Assembly: GCF_007097365.1 (NCBI RefSeq)
Contig: NZ_VJZR01000008.1
Coordinates: 97,373-161,372 of the forward strand
Source of the DNA: Flavobacterium franklandianum
GTDB lineage: Bacteria > Bacteroidota > Bacteroidia > Flavobacteriales > Flavobacteriaceae
DNA length: 64,000 nucleotides
Direction: 5' to 3'
The notes beneath the pieces were generated by a model. The model worked only from the letters and a program-made list of their open reading frames with translations, did no database searches and had not been told where the DNA came from. Made by a program: the position numbers and the translations under genes. How positions within the stretch are numbered: position 1 is the first letter of the stretch; every line of letters begins with the position of its first letter. This document shows positions 10,064-17,884 of this stretch, piece after piece.

Positions 10064-10342
10064 GGGCAACACATCCAAGGAATATCTCACAATCAACTTT
10101 AGCTTAGCAGTCTAGAAGAAACCATCAGCCAAGACAATCCGGTTCGATTTATCGATGGATTTGTCAACAGTATCGATTTAGAAAAAATAGGATTTACTCC
10201 AAGAGTAGTAAAAGCTGAAGGTCGTCCGAGTTTTGATACCAAAGTTTTTCTAAAAATCTATCTATATGGCTATTTAAACGGCATTTGCAGTTCTCGAAAA
10301 CTAGAAAAAGAAGCCTTTTTTACCCAAATTTCCGTGTTGTAA
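10064..10342 (+). pseudogene. IS1182-family transposase N-terminal fragment (copy 1)
   Basis: The frame reads SSLEETISQDNPVRFIDGFV, then FTPRVVKAEGRPSFDTKVFL and YGYLNGICSSRKLEKE, which matches the N-terminus of IS1182-type transposases. It is dead in three ways. The start codon is GGG where copy 3 has ATG. There is an in-frame TAG after about 12 codons (CTT TAG CTT). It stops after about 93 codons with no catalytic domain. Confidence 0.75.
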
Positions 10343-10507
10343 AATAGGTAATTTACACCGGATAGTGGTTTTTGATCACCGCGGTCCGCCAGCTTGGTAT
10401 CTTGGCGATAGCCAAAGTTCCAATTTCTGTAAAAGCTAATTTAAGGGTAAGTTATTTTATGCCCAAAAGTGAAGGAAAACACCTAAAAACCAAGTTGACA
10501 TTACTCC

Positions 10508-10534
10508 AAAAAAAAGAGGGCACTAAATCCTCTT
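10508..10534 (-). terminator. Minus-strand terminator inside repeat copy 1
   Basis: On the minus strand AAGAGG, a 9-base loop and CCTCTT are followed by a run of T. It lies downstream of the DoxX-like gene, beyond the two end hairpins of the repeat. Confidence 0.6.
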
Positions 10535-10689
10535 ACTATTCTCTCTCAAAACTTTAGGATAACTCCATAGTGTTGACGGCAGGTACTCCGGTTTCGTTCA
10601 ACACGGGTTTCATTGTTCGTGCAGCGCACGCAACGAAACCCTAGCTGTTATCGGACGGTTATTTTTTTTTTAGTTCTAAATATCAATGA

Positions 10690-11454
10690 TTATCTACTTA
10701 ATAATGTTTTTAAATATATAGTGAAAATTAATGAGACTATTAACACTGAAACTCGAATTACATTTTTTATTATTATGTTTTGAAATTGCAATGAAGGAAA
10801 GATTGTGTCAGATGAATACAAAAATTGTTTTAGTTTTTTGTAATCAGATAAAATTAGAAATAAAAGTCCAAAAGTTAATATAACCGACTGTAACAAAGCT
10901 CCCAAATTCATTTTGTAAAATATATTTATCAATGTTAAATTAAGCATTAGTGAAAATAGTGTTAGTGAACCTACTAATACGGTTTTTCTATACAGAAGTA
11001 AAATTGATCCAAAAATTTGTATACTTGCGATTATTACACCAAACGTGTCTGAGTAACCAAAGTAAAACCAAGTTAGCCATTCTCCAGATTGCTGATTCAT
11101 TGGAAGTATTGCAATTTCTGATGGAACTAAAAACTGAAGGCCAAATATTTTTTTCCATCCAAAACTTATCAAATTAATTGCAATCACAAATCTAACTAAC
11201 GAATAAAGCAACCCAAATGTCTTATTGCTATCAATTTTTTGTTTATTTTCAAGTTTTTGCCAAATAATTGGAAATACTAACGATGTTAATAGTATTAATG
11301 CTACTAGTGGAAAAACTACTACTGGCGGAAACCAAATAATATTTCCACCATTACCGATTACTAAAATAAGCGCAGAAATTGTTAAACCAGAAATTAACGT
11401 GGTAACAATTTTTCTTGCAAATAAATTCTTTTTGTCAAAAACTAAATTTGTCAT
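10690..11454 (-). CDS. DoxX-like multi-pass membrane protein
   Basis: 254 residues with about seven hydrophobic segments. The N-terminal part (TLISGLTISALILVIGNGG, then VVVFPLVALILLTSLVFPII) precedes a DoxX-like core. That core has FGWKKIFGLQF, PMNQQSGEWLTWFYFGYSDTFGVII and IQIFGSILLLYRKTVLVGSL, where the YSDTFG/FGSILL pattern is typical of DoxX/MauE-type membrane proteins. Its substrate is unknown. It follows the AraC-type regulator by 83 bases in the same direction and inside the same cassette, so the two are probably co-transcribed. The AT content is higher than in nearby housekeeping genes, in keeping with a mobile accessory gene. Confidence 0.65.
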   Translation of the reverse strand: MTNLVFDKKNLFARKIVTTLISGLTISALILVIGNGGNIIWFPPVVVFPLVALILLTSLVFPIIWQKLENKQKIDSNKTFGLLYSLVRFVIAINLISFGWKKIFGLQFLVPSEIAILPMNQQSGEWLTWFYFGYSDTFGVIIASIQIFGSILLLYRKTVLVGSLTLFSLMLNLTLINIFYKMNLGALLQSVILTFGLLFLILSDYKKLKQFLYSSDTIFPSLQFQNIIIKNVIRVSVLIVSLIFTIYLKTLLSR

Positions 11455-11537
11455 AAATCTTACATTTTAAATTATTAAAGTGCAAAATTGGAAATTTAAA
11501 AATTAGTAATGTTCCAAAGTGTAATTTGGAACATAAT

Positions 11538-12662
11538 TTATTTAATATTTTGATTATTTAATTTTAAAAAATCCGTTGGCGAAATTCCAGCAATTTTTTT
11601 GAACGTCGTATTAAAAGTTGTCTTTGAATTAAATCCAGATTGATATGCAATTCCTACAATATTTAAATTTAAGTATTCGTCTGAAAGCAGTAATTTTTTT
11701 GCTTCGATGATTCTAAATTTATTTACATAATTATTGAAGTTTTGCTTATGTAATTCATTTATTACAAAAGAAATTTCATTTGGCGTTGTATCTAATTTAT
11801 TTGCTAATTTAACTAAATTCAAATCATTTTCGAGATAAAATTTTTCGGTTTCCATTAGTATAATCAATTTATTATTCAAAACTGAGGTTTGCTCTTCTGA
11901 TAACCTTTTTTGTCTATTTGGCTCGTTACTAGAAGTTACAATTTCATCCAATTTTTTAATTTCGTTTTCACCGTATTTGTAAACTTTATTTTGCCGCAAT
12001 GCGAAATAGCCAACAAAAAAAATACTAAATAAGTATAGTAATGGTGTGTATGTTTTCAATAATGTTATATCAAAAAATATTAAGTTAAACCATATTACAA
12101 TGATCAATAAGATTATAAGCAAAAAATAATTTAACCACTTAAGATTGATTTTTTCTGTTGATGATTCTACTTTACCAATATTCTCCGTATGTAATCGTAG
12201 GCGTAGAAAAGAAAGTGTCCAATAGAGAATTGCTTGTATTGGAAGAAGAAGTTGCAGAATTAAAAAAACAATTTTTTCAATTATTGGTTCAAATTCTAAA
12301 TTTTTTCCAGTTAAAAAGTATGGTATTCTAAAAATTAAAATAATTAAAAAAGGCAGAAAAGAGTAGAGATGTAAACGATTAAATCTTTGTTCAAGCGAAG
12401 TAAAGCAAAAAATTGATATATACAGCAAAGGTGCAACCAAATATCTACTGATACCAATTAATTCAAAATAATACGGAAAGTGTACGTTAAAATTTTCGTA
12501 AACCAACGAAATTTCTAATATTGATAAACTTAAAAAAAATATAAATATACTAAGCCATCTATTTGCGTTTTTATTAATGTTTAAAGGATGATTATATAAT
12601 AGAAAGCTTAAAAAGAAACCGCTACCAGCCGTTAAACTTGTTAGAATATTTATTTTCTCCAT
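11538..12662 (-). CDS. Membrane-anchored AraC-family transcriptional regulator
   Basis: 374 residues. The N-terminal ~235 residues hold about seven transmembrane helices (LTAGSGFFLSFLLYNHPL, WLSIFIFFLSLSILEISLVY and others). A linker follows, then a C-terminal AraC/XylS DNA-binding domain at about 275-370. Its two helix-turn-helix motifs are visible: LNLVKLANKLDTTPNEISFVIN and LNIVGIAYQSGFNSKTTFNTTFKKIAGISPTDF (shown only in part by key words). Such 7TM-AraC proteins couple an outside or membrane signal to transcription. It is the first gene of cassette A and lies 83 bases ahead of the DoxX-like gene, its likely target. The ATG is at 12660-12662. Confidence 0.88.
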   Translation of the reverse strand: MEKINILTSLTAGSGFFLSFLLYNHPLNINKNANRWLSIFIFFLSLSILEISLVYENFNVHFPYYFELIGISRYLVAPLLYISIFCFTSLEQRFNRLHLYSFLPFLIILIFRIPYFLTGKNLEFEPIIEKIVFLILQLLLPIQAILYWTLSFLRLRLHTENIGKVESSTEKINLKWLNYFLLIILLIIVIWFNLIFFDITLLKTYTPLLYLFSIFFVGYFALRQNKVYKYGENEIKKLDEIVTSSNEPNRQKRLSEEQTSVLNNKLIILMETEKFYLENDLNLVKLANKLDTTPNEISFVINELHKQNFNNYVNKFRIIEAKKLLLSDEYLNLNIVGIAYQSGFNSKTTFNTTFKKIAGISPTDFLKLNNQNIK

Positions 12663-12793
12663 TTATGATATTTTATGTTCGGAATATGTGATTAACTGTC
12701 CGCTAACGTCAGATTGTGAAAAAACCTCTACAATCCTCCCAACAAATATACTAAAATACTTGTAAGAAAAATAAAGATTTTGTACATTTATAG

Positions 12794-13072
12794 GGGCAAC
12801 ACATCCAAGGAATATCTCACAATCAACTTTAGCTTAGCAGTCTAGAAGAAACCATCAGCCAAGACAATCCGGTTCGATTTATCGATGGATTTGTCAACAG
12901 TATCGATTTAGAAAAAATAGGATTTACTCCAAGAGTAGTAAAAGCTGAAGGTCGTCCGAGTTTTGATACCAAAGTTTTTCTAAAAATCTATCTATATGGC
13001 TATTTAAACGGCATTTGCAGTTCTCGAAAACTAGAAAAAGAAGCCTTTTTTACCCAAATTCCCGTGTTGTAA
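12794..13072 (+). pseudogene. IS1182-family transposase N-terminal fragment (copy 2)
   Basis: Same frame as in copy 1, with the lost start codon, the same early TAG and the same premature end at TAA 13070-13072. The shared defects show that the copies were multiplied after the transposase had died. Confidence 0.75.
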
Positions 13073-13237
13073 AATAGGTAATTTACACCGGATAGTGGTT
13101 TTTGATCACCGCGGTCCGCGAGCTTGGTATCTTGGCGATAGCCTAAGTTCCAATTTCTGTAAAAGCTAATTTAAGGGTAAGTTATTTTATGCCCAAAAGT
13201 GAAGGAAAACACCTAAAAACCAAGTTGACATTACTCC

Positions 13238-13265
13238 AAAAAAAAAGAGGACACTAAATCCTCTT
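13238..13265 (-). terminator. Minus-strand terminator inside repeat copy 2
   Basis: AAGAGG, 9 bases, CCTCTT, then a T-run on the minus strand. It lies downstream of the C45 hydrolase gene. Confidence 0.6.
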
Positions 13266-13396
13266 ACTATTCTCTCTCAAAACTTTAGGATAACTCCATA
13301 GTGTTGACGGCAGGCACTCCGGTTCCGTTCAACCAGAGTTTCATTGTTCGTGCTGCGCAAGCGACGAAACTCAAACTGTTGTACGCTGCTTTTTCT

Positions 13397-14611
13397 CTAT
13401 TTGTTCGATGTGAATTTGTGTAAAACATATTCTGACTGGTCTGGCGAACCATTTGTTAGCTGCACGGTCGGATTTTTTCCTAAAGTATAAATAACAGAGC
13501 AAAAAGTGAACAGGTCTTTGTCACTTTGATAAGCGATACAAACAGGATATTTTTCACTGTCTTTGGAACTCAATGTTTCTTTTATCGTGTTGTCTGAAAA
13601 ATCTTTATTGCTGATGTCAAGCCTATTTTTTATTGCTGTAAAACGAGTAACACTACCATAGCCATCAGTTTCTCCGGATAATATTTTTCTATTAAATTCT
13701 TTATACCAAGGCTTTATATCATCATTACTCATGGTGTGATTGGTATGATAAACAACCGACGGATTATTTGCAAGGGGTATAAAACGAACCACTTTATTTG
13801 CGGAAGCTTCAAAGTCATACACATTGTCGCCAGCGCCAATGATATAATTTTGTCCAGAGGCATGCTTCACTTTTTGTAAAAAATCTAGGGCACTTTTCTT
13901 GTCCTTTTTTAATAGTATTCCTCTAACCACGCAGGCAACTGGTAAACCGTCTGTACTTGCATTCAATTCCATTAGCGTATTAACAGTCACTCCAATTCCA
14001 TTTGAATTCATCCCATTCATACCCACACAGCCTGCTGAGCTTAAGACATACTGCTCTGGCTCATTTTTGTAGGCTTTAATGTGCAGTAAAACCTGGCTTC
14101 CATTCATAAAAGACTCGGCATCTAAATTTTGAGCAATGTAAGTGGGGTTTGAACCCTTAGCGGCAACACCTAAGCCACTGCAATGGTTTGCTTCCTTGTT
14201 TTCGATTTTATCAAGATAAACCCAAAATTCGTCGGCCATTTGAAAGCAATAAACATCTTTAAAAGTTTGACCAGAACTTTCAGCAATTCCCTTTATTTCA
14301 TCATATATTTCTGGTGTCCATTTTTTGATAGCGGGTTCAAAATTGGTACTATGGAAAAAATTGTCAATTAGGGTGTCGGCATTTTGCTTTGTGTTAGTTT
14401 CAATGTCTTTTTTCCACTTTTTGAATAGCTCAGCAATTTCAGTTTTCATTAATTTGCCGTGTTGTAAGCCTCGTTGATAACCGTTTCCTTGTAATTCAAT
14501 AACAGGTACATTTTTGGGAGTGCCGATTTTGACTGCGGGTTGTTGTGAATATGAATTACACCATACTGTTAGCAGGAAAGCGGCAAAAAAATATCTTTTT
14601 AAATGTTTCAT
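13397..14611 (-). CDS. Secreted C45-family autoproteolytic acyltransferase/hydrolase
   Basis: 404 residues with a signal peptide (MKHLKRYFFAAFLLTVWCNS, cleaved near SYSQ). The family pattern is clear: VIELQGNGYQRGLQHG near residue 40, IAESSGQTFKDVYCFQMADE near 110-127, then NHCSGLG with Cys144. That cysteine would become the N-terminal nucleophile after self-cleavage, as in acyl-CoA:6-APA acyltransferase-type Ntn hydrolases. YIAQNLD (about 157) and the GCVGMNGMNSNGIGVTVN segment also fit. It probably hydrolyses an amide bond of a small substrate in the periplasm; the substrate is unknown. It is the only gene in cassette B. Its stop lies five bases from the left inverted end of the cassette. 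Confidence 0.85.
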   Translation of the reverse strand: MKHLKRYFFAAFLLTVWCNSYSQQPAVKIGTPKNVPVIELQGNGYQRGLQHGKLMKTEIAELFKKWKKDIETNTKQNADTLIDNFFHSTNFEPAIKKWTPEIYDEIKGIAESSGQTFKDVYCFQMADEFWVYLDKIENKEANHCSGLGVAAKGSNPTYIAQNLDAESFMNGSQVLLHIKAYKNEPEQYVLSSAGCVGMNGMNSNGIGVTVNTLMELNASTDGLPVACVVRGILLKKDKKSALDFLQKVKHASGQNYIIGAGDNVYDFEASANKVVRFIPLANNPSVVYHTNHTMSNDDIKPWYKEFNRKILSGETDGYGSVTRFTAIKNRLDISNKDFSDNTIKETLSSKDSEKYPVCIAYQSDKDLFTFCSVIYTLGKNPTVQLTNGSPDQSEYVLHKFTSNK

Positions 14612-14750
14612 AATAGTTTTTATTTTATTTAAAGTTTAAGGTCGTTCGTAAAGTAGCATACAACGTCAGATTGTGAAAAAATTTCTACAATCCTTACAAC
14701 AAATATACTAAAATACTTGTAAGAAAAATAAAGATTTTGTGTATTTAGTG

Positions 14751-15029
14751 ATGCAACACATCCAAGGAATATCTCGCAATCAACTTTAGCTTAGCAGTCT
14801 AGAAGACACCATCAGCCAGGACAATCCGGTTCGATTTATCGATGCATTTGTTAACAGTATAGATTTAAAAAAAACAGGATTTACTCCAAGAGTAGTAAAA
14901 GCTGAAGGTCGTCTGAGTATTTATACCAAAGTTTTTCTAAAAATCTATCTATATGACTATTTAAAGGGCATTCGCAGTTCTCGAAGAATAGAAAAAGAAG
15001 CCTTTCTTACCCAAATGCACGTGTTATAA
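14751..15029 (+). pseudogene. IS1182-family transposase N-terminal fragment (copy 3)
   Basis: ATG at 14751, then MQHIQGISRNQL, an in-frame TAG, then SSLEDTISQDNPVRFIDAFV and onward to a stop at 15027-15029. This copy keeps the ancestral start and shows that the TAG is older than the split of the three copies. Confidence 0.78.
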
Positions 15030-15194
15030 AACAGGTAATTTGCACCGGATAGCGGTTTTTGATCAGCGCGGTTCGCCAGCTTGGTATCTTGGCGATAGCC
15101 AAAGTTCCAATTTCTGTAAAAGCTAATTTAAGGGTAAGTTATTTTATGCCCAAAAGTGAAAGAAAACACTACAAAACGACTTTGGAATCACTCC

Positions 15195-15221
15195 AAAAAA
15201 AAAGAGGTTCGCTTACCTCTT
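15195..15221 (-). terminator. Minus-strand terminator inside repeat copy 3
   Basis: AAGAGGT/ACCTCTT stem followed by T residues on the minus strand. It lies downstream of the small secreted-protein gene. Confidence 0.6.
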
Positions 15222-15346
15222 GTATCTCTCTCTTAAATCTTTACGATAAGTGCATAGTGTTGACGGCAGGTACTCCGGTTCCGTTCAACAGGAGTTTCAT
15301 TGTTCGTGCTGCGCACGCAACGAATCTCCAGCTGTTGGCGGCTGTT

Positions 15347-15726
15347 TTATTTTATTTTAATAAGTTTTGCACCATAAATAGTCATCGCATCTTCATATTT
15401 TTCATATACTTTTCTCGTGCGAAAATAAATTGTATCAAAAAGTTTATAAGTTTCTCCGTCCATTTCCACTTCTAATTCCAAACCATTATCTTTTATTATA
15501 TATAGTTTACCGAATTTTAGTTTTGCTCTTCTATTTTGTCTTTTCTCTTTGGCCCATTACTAAGTTTTTTTTTATATAACTTGTCTTTTATTTTAATTAC
15601 GCAATTTTCTGAAGTATATTGAGCTTCATATTCCATTCTGTATTTGCCTTCAAGTTTTATCTCTTGAGGTTTCTTCTGGGCGTTTACAAATGTTGAAAAC
15701 AGTAATATAAAAAGCAGATGTTTCAT
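15347..15726 (-). pseudogene. Frameshifted gene for a small secreted protein
   Basis: From the ATG at 15726 the frame begins MKHLLFILLFSTFVNAQKKP, a clear signal peptide, and stops after 69 codons at 15517. Beyond that stop a second frame continues without a stop through KFGKLYIIKDNGLELEVEMD and YGAKLIKIK to TAA at 15347-15349. The two frames join if one base is restored between about 15540 and 15565, near GGGCC and an A-run. The total span is 380 bases, one short of a multiple of three, giving an original protein of about 126 residues. No known family is recognised. It would be the leading cassette gene of the array. A sequencing error cannot be excluded. Confidence 0.65.
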
Positions 15727-15983
15727 TTTTATAGGGGTTTTAAAATTGCTGGTAACTTATATATATGTATGACAAAACCATACAAAGCCACCAAATTTTG
15801 GTAGATATGTATGACCTGCATCATATTTATTTTTCATATCAAATATATAAATAATAATTTTATTACAAATCATCAAATGGACTTTTGATGTAGAATTTAT
15901 TTACGGCAAAATTGCGGTGTTTGTTTTGTTTTTTCACCGCAAAGGAGCAAGATGTTTTTTTGCGTAAGCTTGCCCAAAAAAAA

Positions 15984-16535
15984 CTACCGCTTATCCTGAA
16001 TAATTTCGGCCAATAATTTCTTGGCGCGAAGTAGTTTTATTTTGACGTTGCTTAGGGGTTCGTCAATTTTGTTAGCAATTTCCTGATAACTCATTTCCTG
16101 AAAATAACGCAGCTGTATTACTTCCTGATAATGTGGTTTGAGTTCTTTGATGAATTGCAGTAACTGCGAAAGATTTTGCTCGGTAATCAATTCATCTTCC
16201 GCCGATGGAGTAGTGTCGGCAATGTTGTAAGCTTGCTGGTCTTCGTCATCGGTGATTTCGATAAAAAGACTCGTTTTCTTTTTGCGTAATAAATCAATGT
16301 GGACATTTTTGGCAATAGCAATCAGCCAAGTATTGAACTGAAATTCAGGATTGTAAAGCGCAATTTTATCAAAAGCTTTAGAGAAAGTTTCAATGGTAAT
16401 ATCTTCGGCGTTGGTTTCGTTTTCGGTGCGTTTGAGCATAAAACCATAGACCTCATTCCAGTAATAATCCAATAGAAAAGTGAAGGCTACTTGATCGCCC
16501 TTTTTCGCTTTTTCTATCTGTAGATTTATTTCCAA
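15984..16535 (-). CDS. RNA polymerase ECF-type sigma factor
   Basis: 183 residues. Region 2 is at about 15-90 (YYWNEVYGFMLKRTENETNAEDITIETFSKAF, then NTWLIAIAKNVHIDLLRKKK). Region 4 is at about 125-178 (ELKPHYQEVIQLRYFQEMSYQEIANKI, then SNVKIKLLRAKKLL). It overlaps the end of the upstream GT2 gene by 10 bases (start 16535, GT2 stop 16526), so it is translationally coupled to it. There is no anti-sigma factor beside it. The 257 bases upstream of the cassette island (15727-15983) hold only AT-rich DNA with a TTGCGGTG/CACCGCAA inverted repeat near 15910-15945. Confidence 0.92.
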   Translation of the reverse strand: MEINLQIEKAKKGDQVAFTFLLDYYWNEVYGFMLKRTENETNAEDITIETFSKAFDKIALYNPEFQFNTWLIAIAKNVHIDLLRKKKTSLFIEITDDEDQQAYNIADTTPSAEDELITEQNLSQLLQFIKELKPHYQEVIQLRYFQEMSYQEIANKIDEPLSNVKIKLLRAKKLLAEIIQDKR

Positions 16536-17632
16536 TGTACTGGTTTTGAAAAAAGATTGGTAATGAAGATATTCAATTGTGTGAAGATAAGAACTATTTC
16601 AATAATTGGAAACCAATACATCACATCTTTTTCTTTTAATTTTCCTGCCGAAAATCCTAAGGTGATCCAAGTGAATAAATAACGGAACCCTACCAAGCTT
16701 AAAACGATAATCCATTGGTACTGGAACGCCAATAAAACCAAGGATAAAATCAAAAATAACAACTGCGAAACATAAAAAAGTCCTAATTGAATTTTGTCAA
16801 AAGGTTTGTACAATTGTGCAGTAGAAACGTGCCTTCTTTTTTGTGTAAACCAATCTTTGAATTTTATTTTTGGCTCAGAAAAAGTGAAACTGTCTGGTGA
16901 ATAGCAAATCGCTGTATTTTTTTTTGTTGCTACTTGGTTGATGAATAAATCATCATCTCCTGAACGAACCTGAATGTGACTAATAAAACCGTTTACATTG
17001 AAAAACTCGTCTTTTTTATAGGCCAAATTGCGACCAATTCCCATATATGGTTTTCCTATTTTTGCCCAAGAAAAGTATTGAACTGCGGTTAATAGTGTTT
17101 CAAAACGAATGATTTTGTTCAAGAAAGAATTGGCCACTTTTTCATACCCTCCGTACCCCAAAACGATTGTTTTTTGCATCGTAAATTGCGAACTCATAGT
17201 GGTAATCCAATCTTTTGAAGCAGGATAACAATCGGCATCCGTGAAAAGCAAATAGTCTTTTTTAGAAGCTTTTATGCCTAGGGTCAGCGCATATTTTTTG
17301 TTTCCCCAAAAGGCTTCGTTGTTTTTTACTTTTACCAATCTCACATTGGAATATTGTTTTTCGAATTCTTCAAAAATATCCAAAGTATTGTCACTCGAAG
17401 CATCATCAATCAAGATGATTTCATAATCGGGATACTCCTGTTCGGCAAGTAATGGTATATATTTCGCCACATTTTCGCCCTCATTTTTGGCGCAAACAAT
17501 AACAGAAATAGAGATTCTTTTTGGATTTGATTTCTGAAGTTTGGCGAAAGCAAATTTTCCAAAAACAATCAGATAATAAGCAAGTTGAACGGCAATAACA
17601 ACAATAAATAAGTATAAAGTAATGAGTAACAT
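16526..17632 (-). CDS. Membrane glycosyltransferase, family 2
   Basis: About 368 residues from the ATG at 17632. The longer frame to 17704 would add 24 residues without family character. An N-terminal membrane helix (LYLFIVVIAVQLAYYLIVFG) is followed by the GT-A domain: ISVIVCAKNEGENV near 40, EIILIDDASSDNT near 70, and LLFTDADCYP with the metal-binding DAD near 128. RSGDDDLFINQ and QKRRHV give the ED/QxxRW-like acceptor and product site. Two to three helices close the C-terminus. It probably transfers a sugar to a lipid or growing polysaccharide at the inner membrane. Its gene runs directly into the sigma factor gene. Confidence 0.88.
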   Translation of the reverse strand: MLLITLYLFIVVIAVQLAYYLIVFGKFAFAKLQKSNPKRISISVIVCAKNEGENVAKYIPLLAEQEYPDYEIILIDDASSDNTLDIFEEFEKQYSNVRLVKVKNNEAFWGNKKYALTLGIKASKKDYLLFTDADCYPASKDWITTMSSQFTMQKTIVLGYGGYEKVANSFLNKIIRFETLLTAVQYFSWAKIGKPYMGIGRNLAYKKDEFFNVNGFISHIQVRSGDDDLFINQVATKKNTAICYSPDSFTFSEPKIKFKDWFTQKRRHVSTAQLYKPFDKIQLGLFYVSQLLFLILSLVLLAFQYQWIIVLSLVGFRYLFTWITLGFSAGKLKEKDVMYWFPIIEIVLIFTQLNIFITNLFSKPVHWK

Positions 17633-17766
17633 ATAGGCTTGGCTTCTTTTAGAATGGGTACAAAGGTAATTATCAATTATCAATAAACCATCGATACACG
17701 GCAATTAGTTTCCGGATTATTTATTCAAAAGGTTATAAAGGTATTTGTGTAAGAGACAAAACATTT

Positions 17767-17827
17767 AAACCATTAAGAAAATTAAGATTTGCAGTGTTCT
17801 TAACCTCCTTAATTTCCTTAATAGTTT
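17767..17827. repeat. Imperfect 20-bp inverted repeat between murB and GT2
   Basis: Arms 17767-17786 and 17808-17827 pair at 18 of 20 positions around a 21-base loop. It may act as a terminator for murB, but no clean T-run follows on the minus strand. The rest of the 250-base gap shows nothing else. Confidence 0.5.
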
Positions 17828-17884
17828 AAAAAAAATGTTCAAAACATTTACAGTAGAACTATTCAAAAATCTAAAATTTTGACC

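Larger units (their letters stand above)
9977..10649. repeat. Cassette-separating repeat, copy 1
   Basis: It begins CGTCAGATTGTG and ends AGCTGTT. From left to right it holds an AT-rich leader, a dead IS1182-type transposase fragment (10064-10342), a TTGGC-GATA-GCCAA hairpin near 10400, a minus-strand terminator (10508-10534), the hairpin GTTGACGG/CGTTCAAC (10572-10602) and the hairpin GGGTTTC/GAAACCC (10605-10641). The first ~560 bases are almost identical to copy 2. Differences cluster in the right-hand hairpins. The small frame at 10372-10557 inside it has no support as a gene. Confidence 0.92.
12707..13380. repeat. Cassette-separating repeat, copy 2
   Basis: Same layout as copy 1 and nearly identical over the transposase part. 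It carries GAGTTTC/GAAACTC in the last hairpin where copy 1 has GGGTTTC/GAAACCC, so the stem is kept by paired changes. One extra A lengthens the A-run before the terminator stem. It separates the AraC/DoxX cassette from the C45 hydrolase cassette. Confidence 0.92.
14664..15336. repeat. Cassette-separating repeat, copy 3
   Basis: The most diverged copy, with scattered substitutions throughout. It still has the ATG of the transposase fragment. Its terminator stem is one pair longer with a different loop (AAGAGGT-TCGCTT-ACCTCTT), and the last hairpin reads GGAGTTTC/GAATCTCC. Its right end runs into GTTGGCGGCTG next to the frameshifted small gene. The open frame at 15059-15475 crosses the repeat boundary and is spurious. 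Confidence 0.9.
9977..15726 (-). other. Gene-cassette-like array (integrase-less)
   Basis: Three ~673-bp repeats (9977-10649, 12707-13380, 14664-15336) alternate with unrelated genes that all read on the minus strand. In that direction the order is gene, repeat, gene, repeat, gene pair, repeat. Each fully bounded cassette has imperfect 15-bp inverted ends of its own: 10647-10661 with 12693-12707, and 13378-13392 with 14650-14664, 13 of 15 matching in both. This is how integron cassettes behave, where the two core sites of one cassette are complementary. There is no integrase gene in the window, and the core sites do not strictly follow GTTRRRY. Cassette-array status is an inference. Confidence 0.5.

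Noticed and set aside
10372..10557. Open frame MITAVRQLGILAIAKVPISV inside repeat copy 1, also seen in copy 3 (15059-15475)
   Set aside because: It is interrupted differently in the copies, starts in the repeat's hairpin region and in copy 3 runs across the repeat boundary into the opposite-strand gene; no sign of selection as protein.
9977..15336. Classical integron or complete IS1182 elements
   Set aside because: No integrase gene is present, core sites deviate from GTTRRRY/RYYYAAC, the transposase is truncated and has stops, and the repeats have no terminal inverted repeats of their own. Described as cassette-like only.
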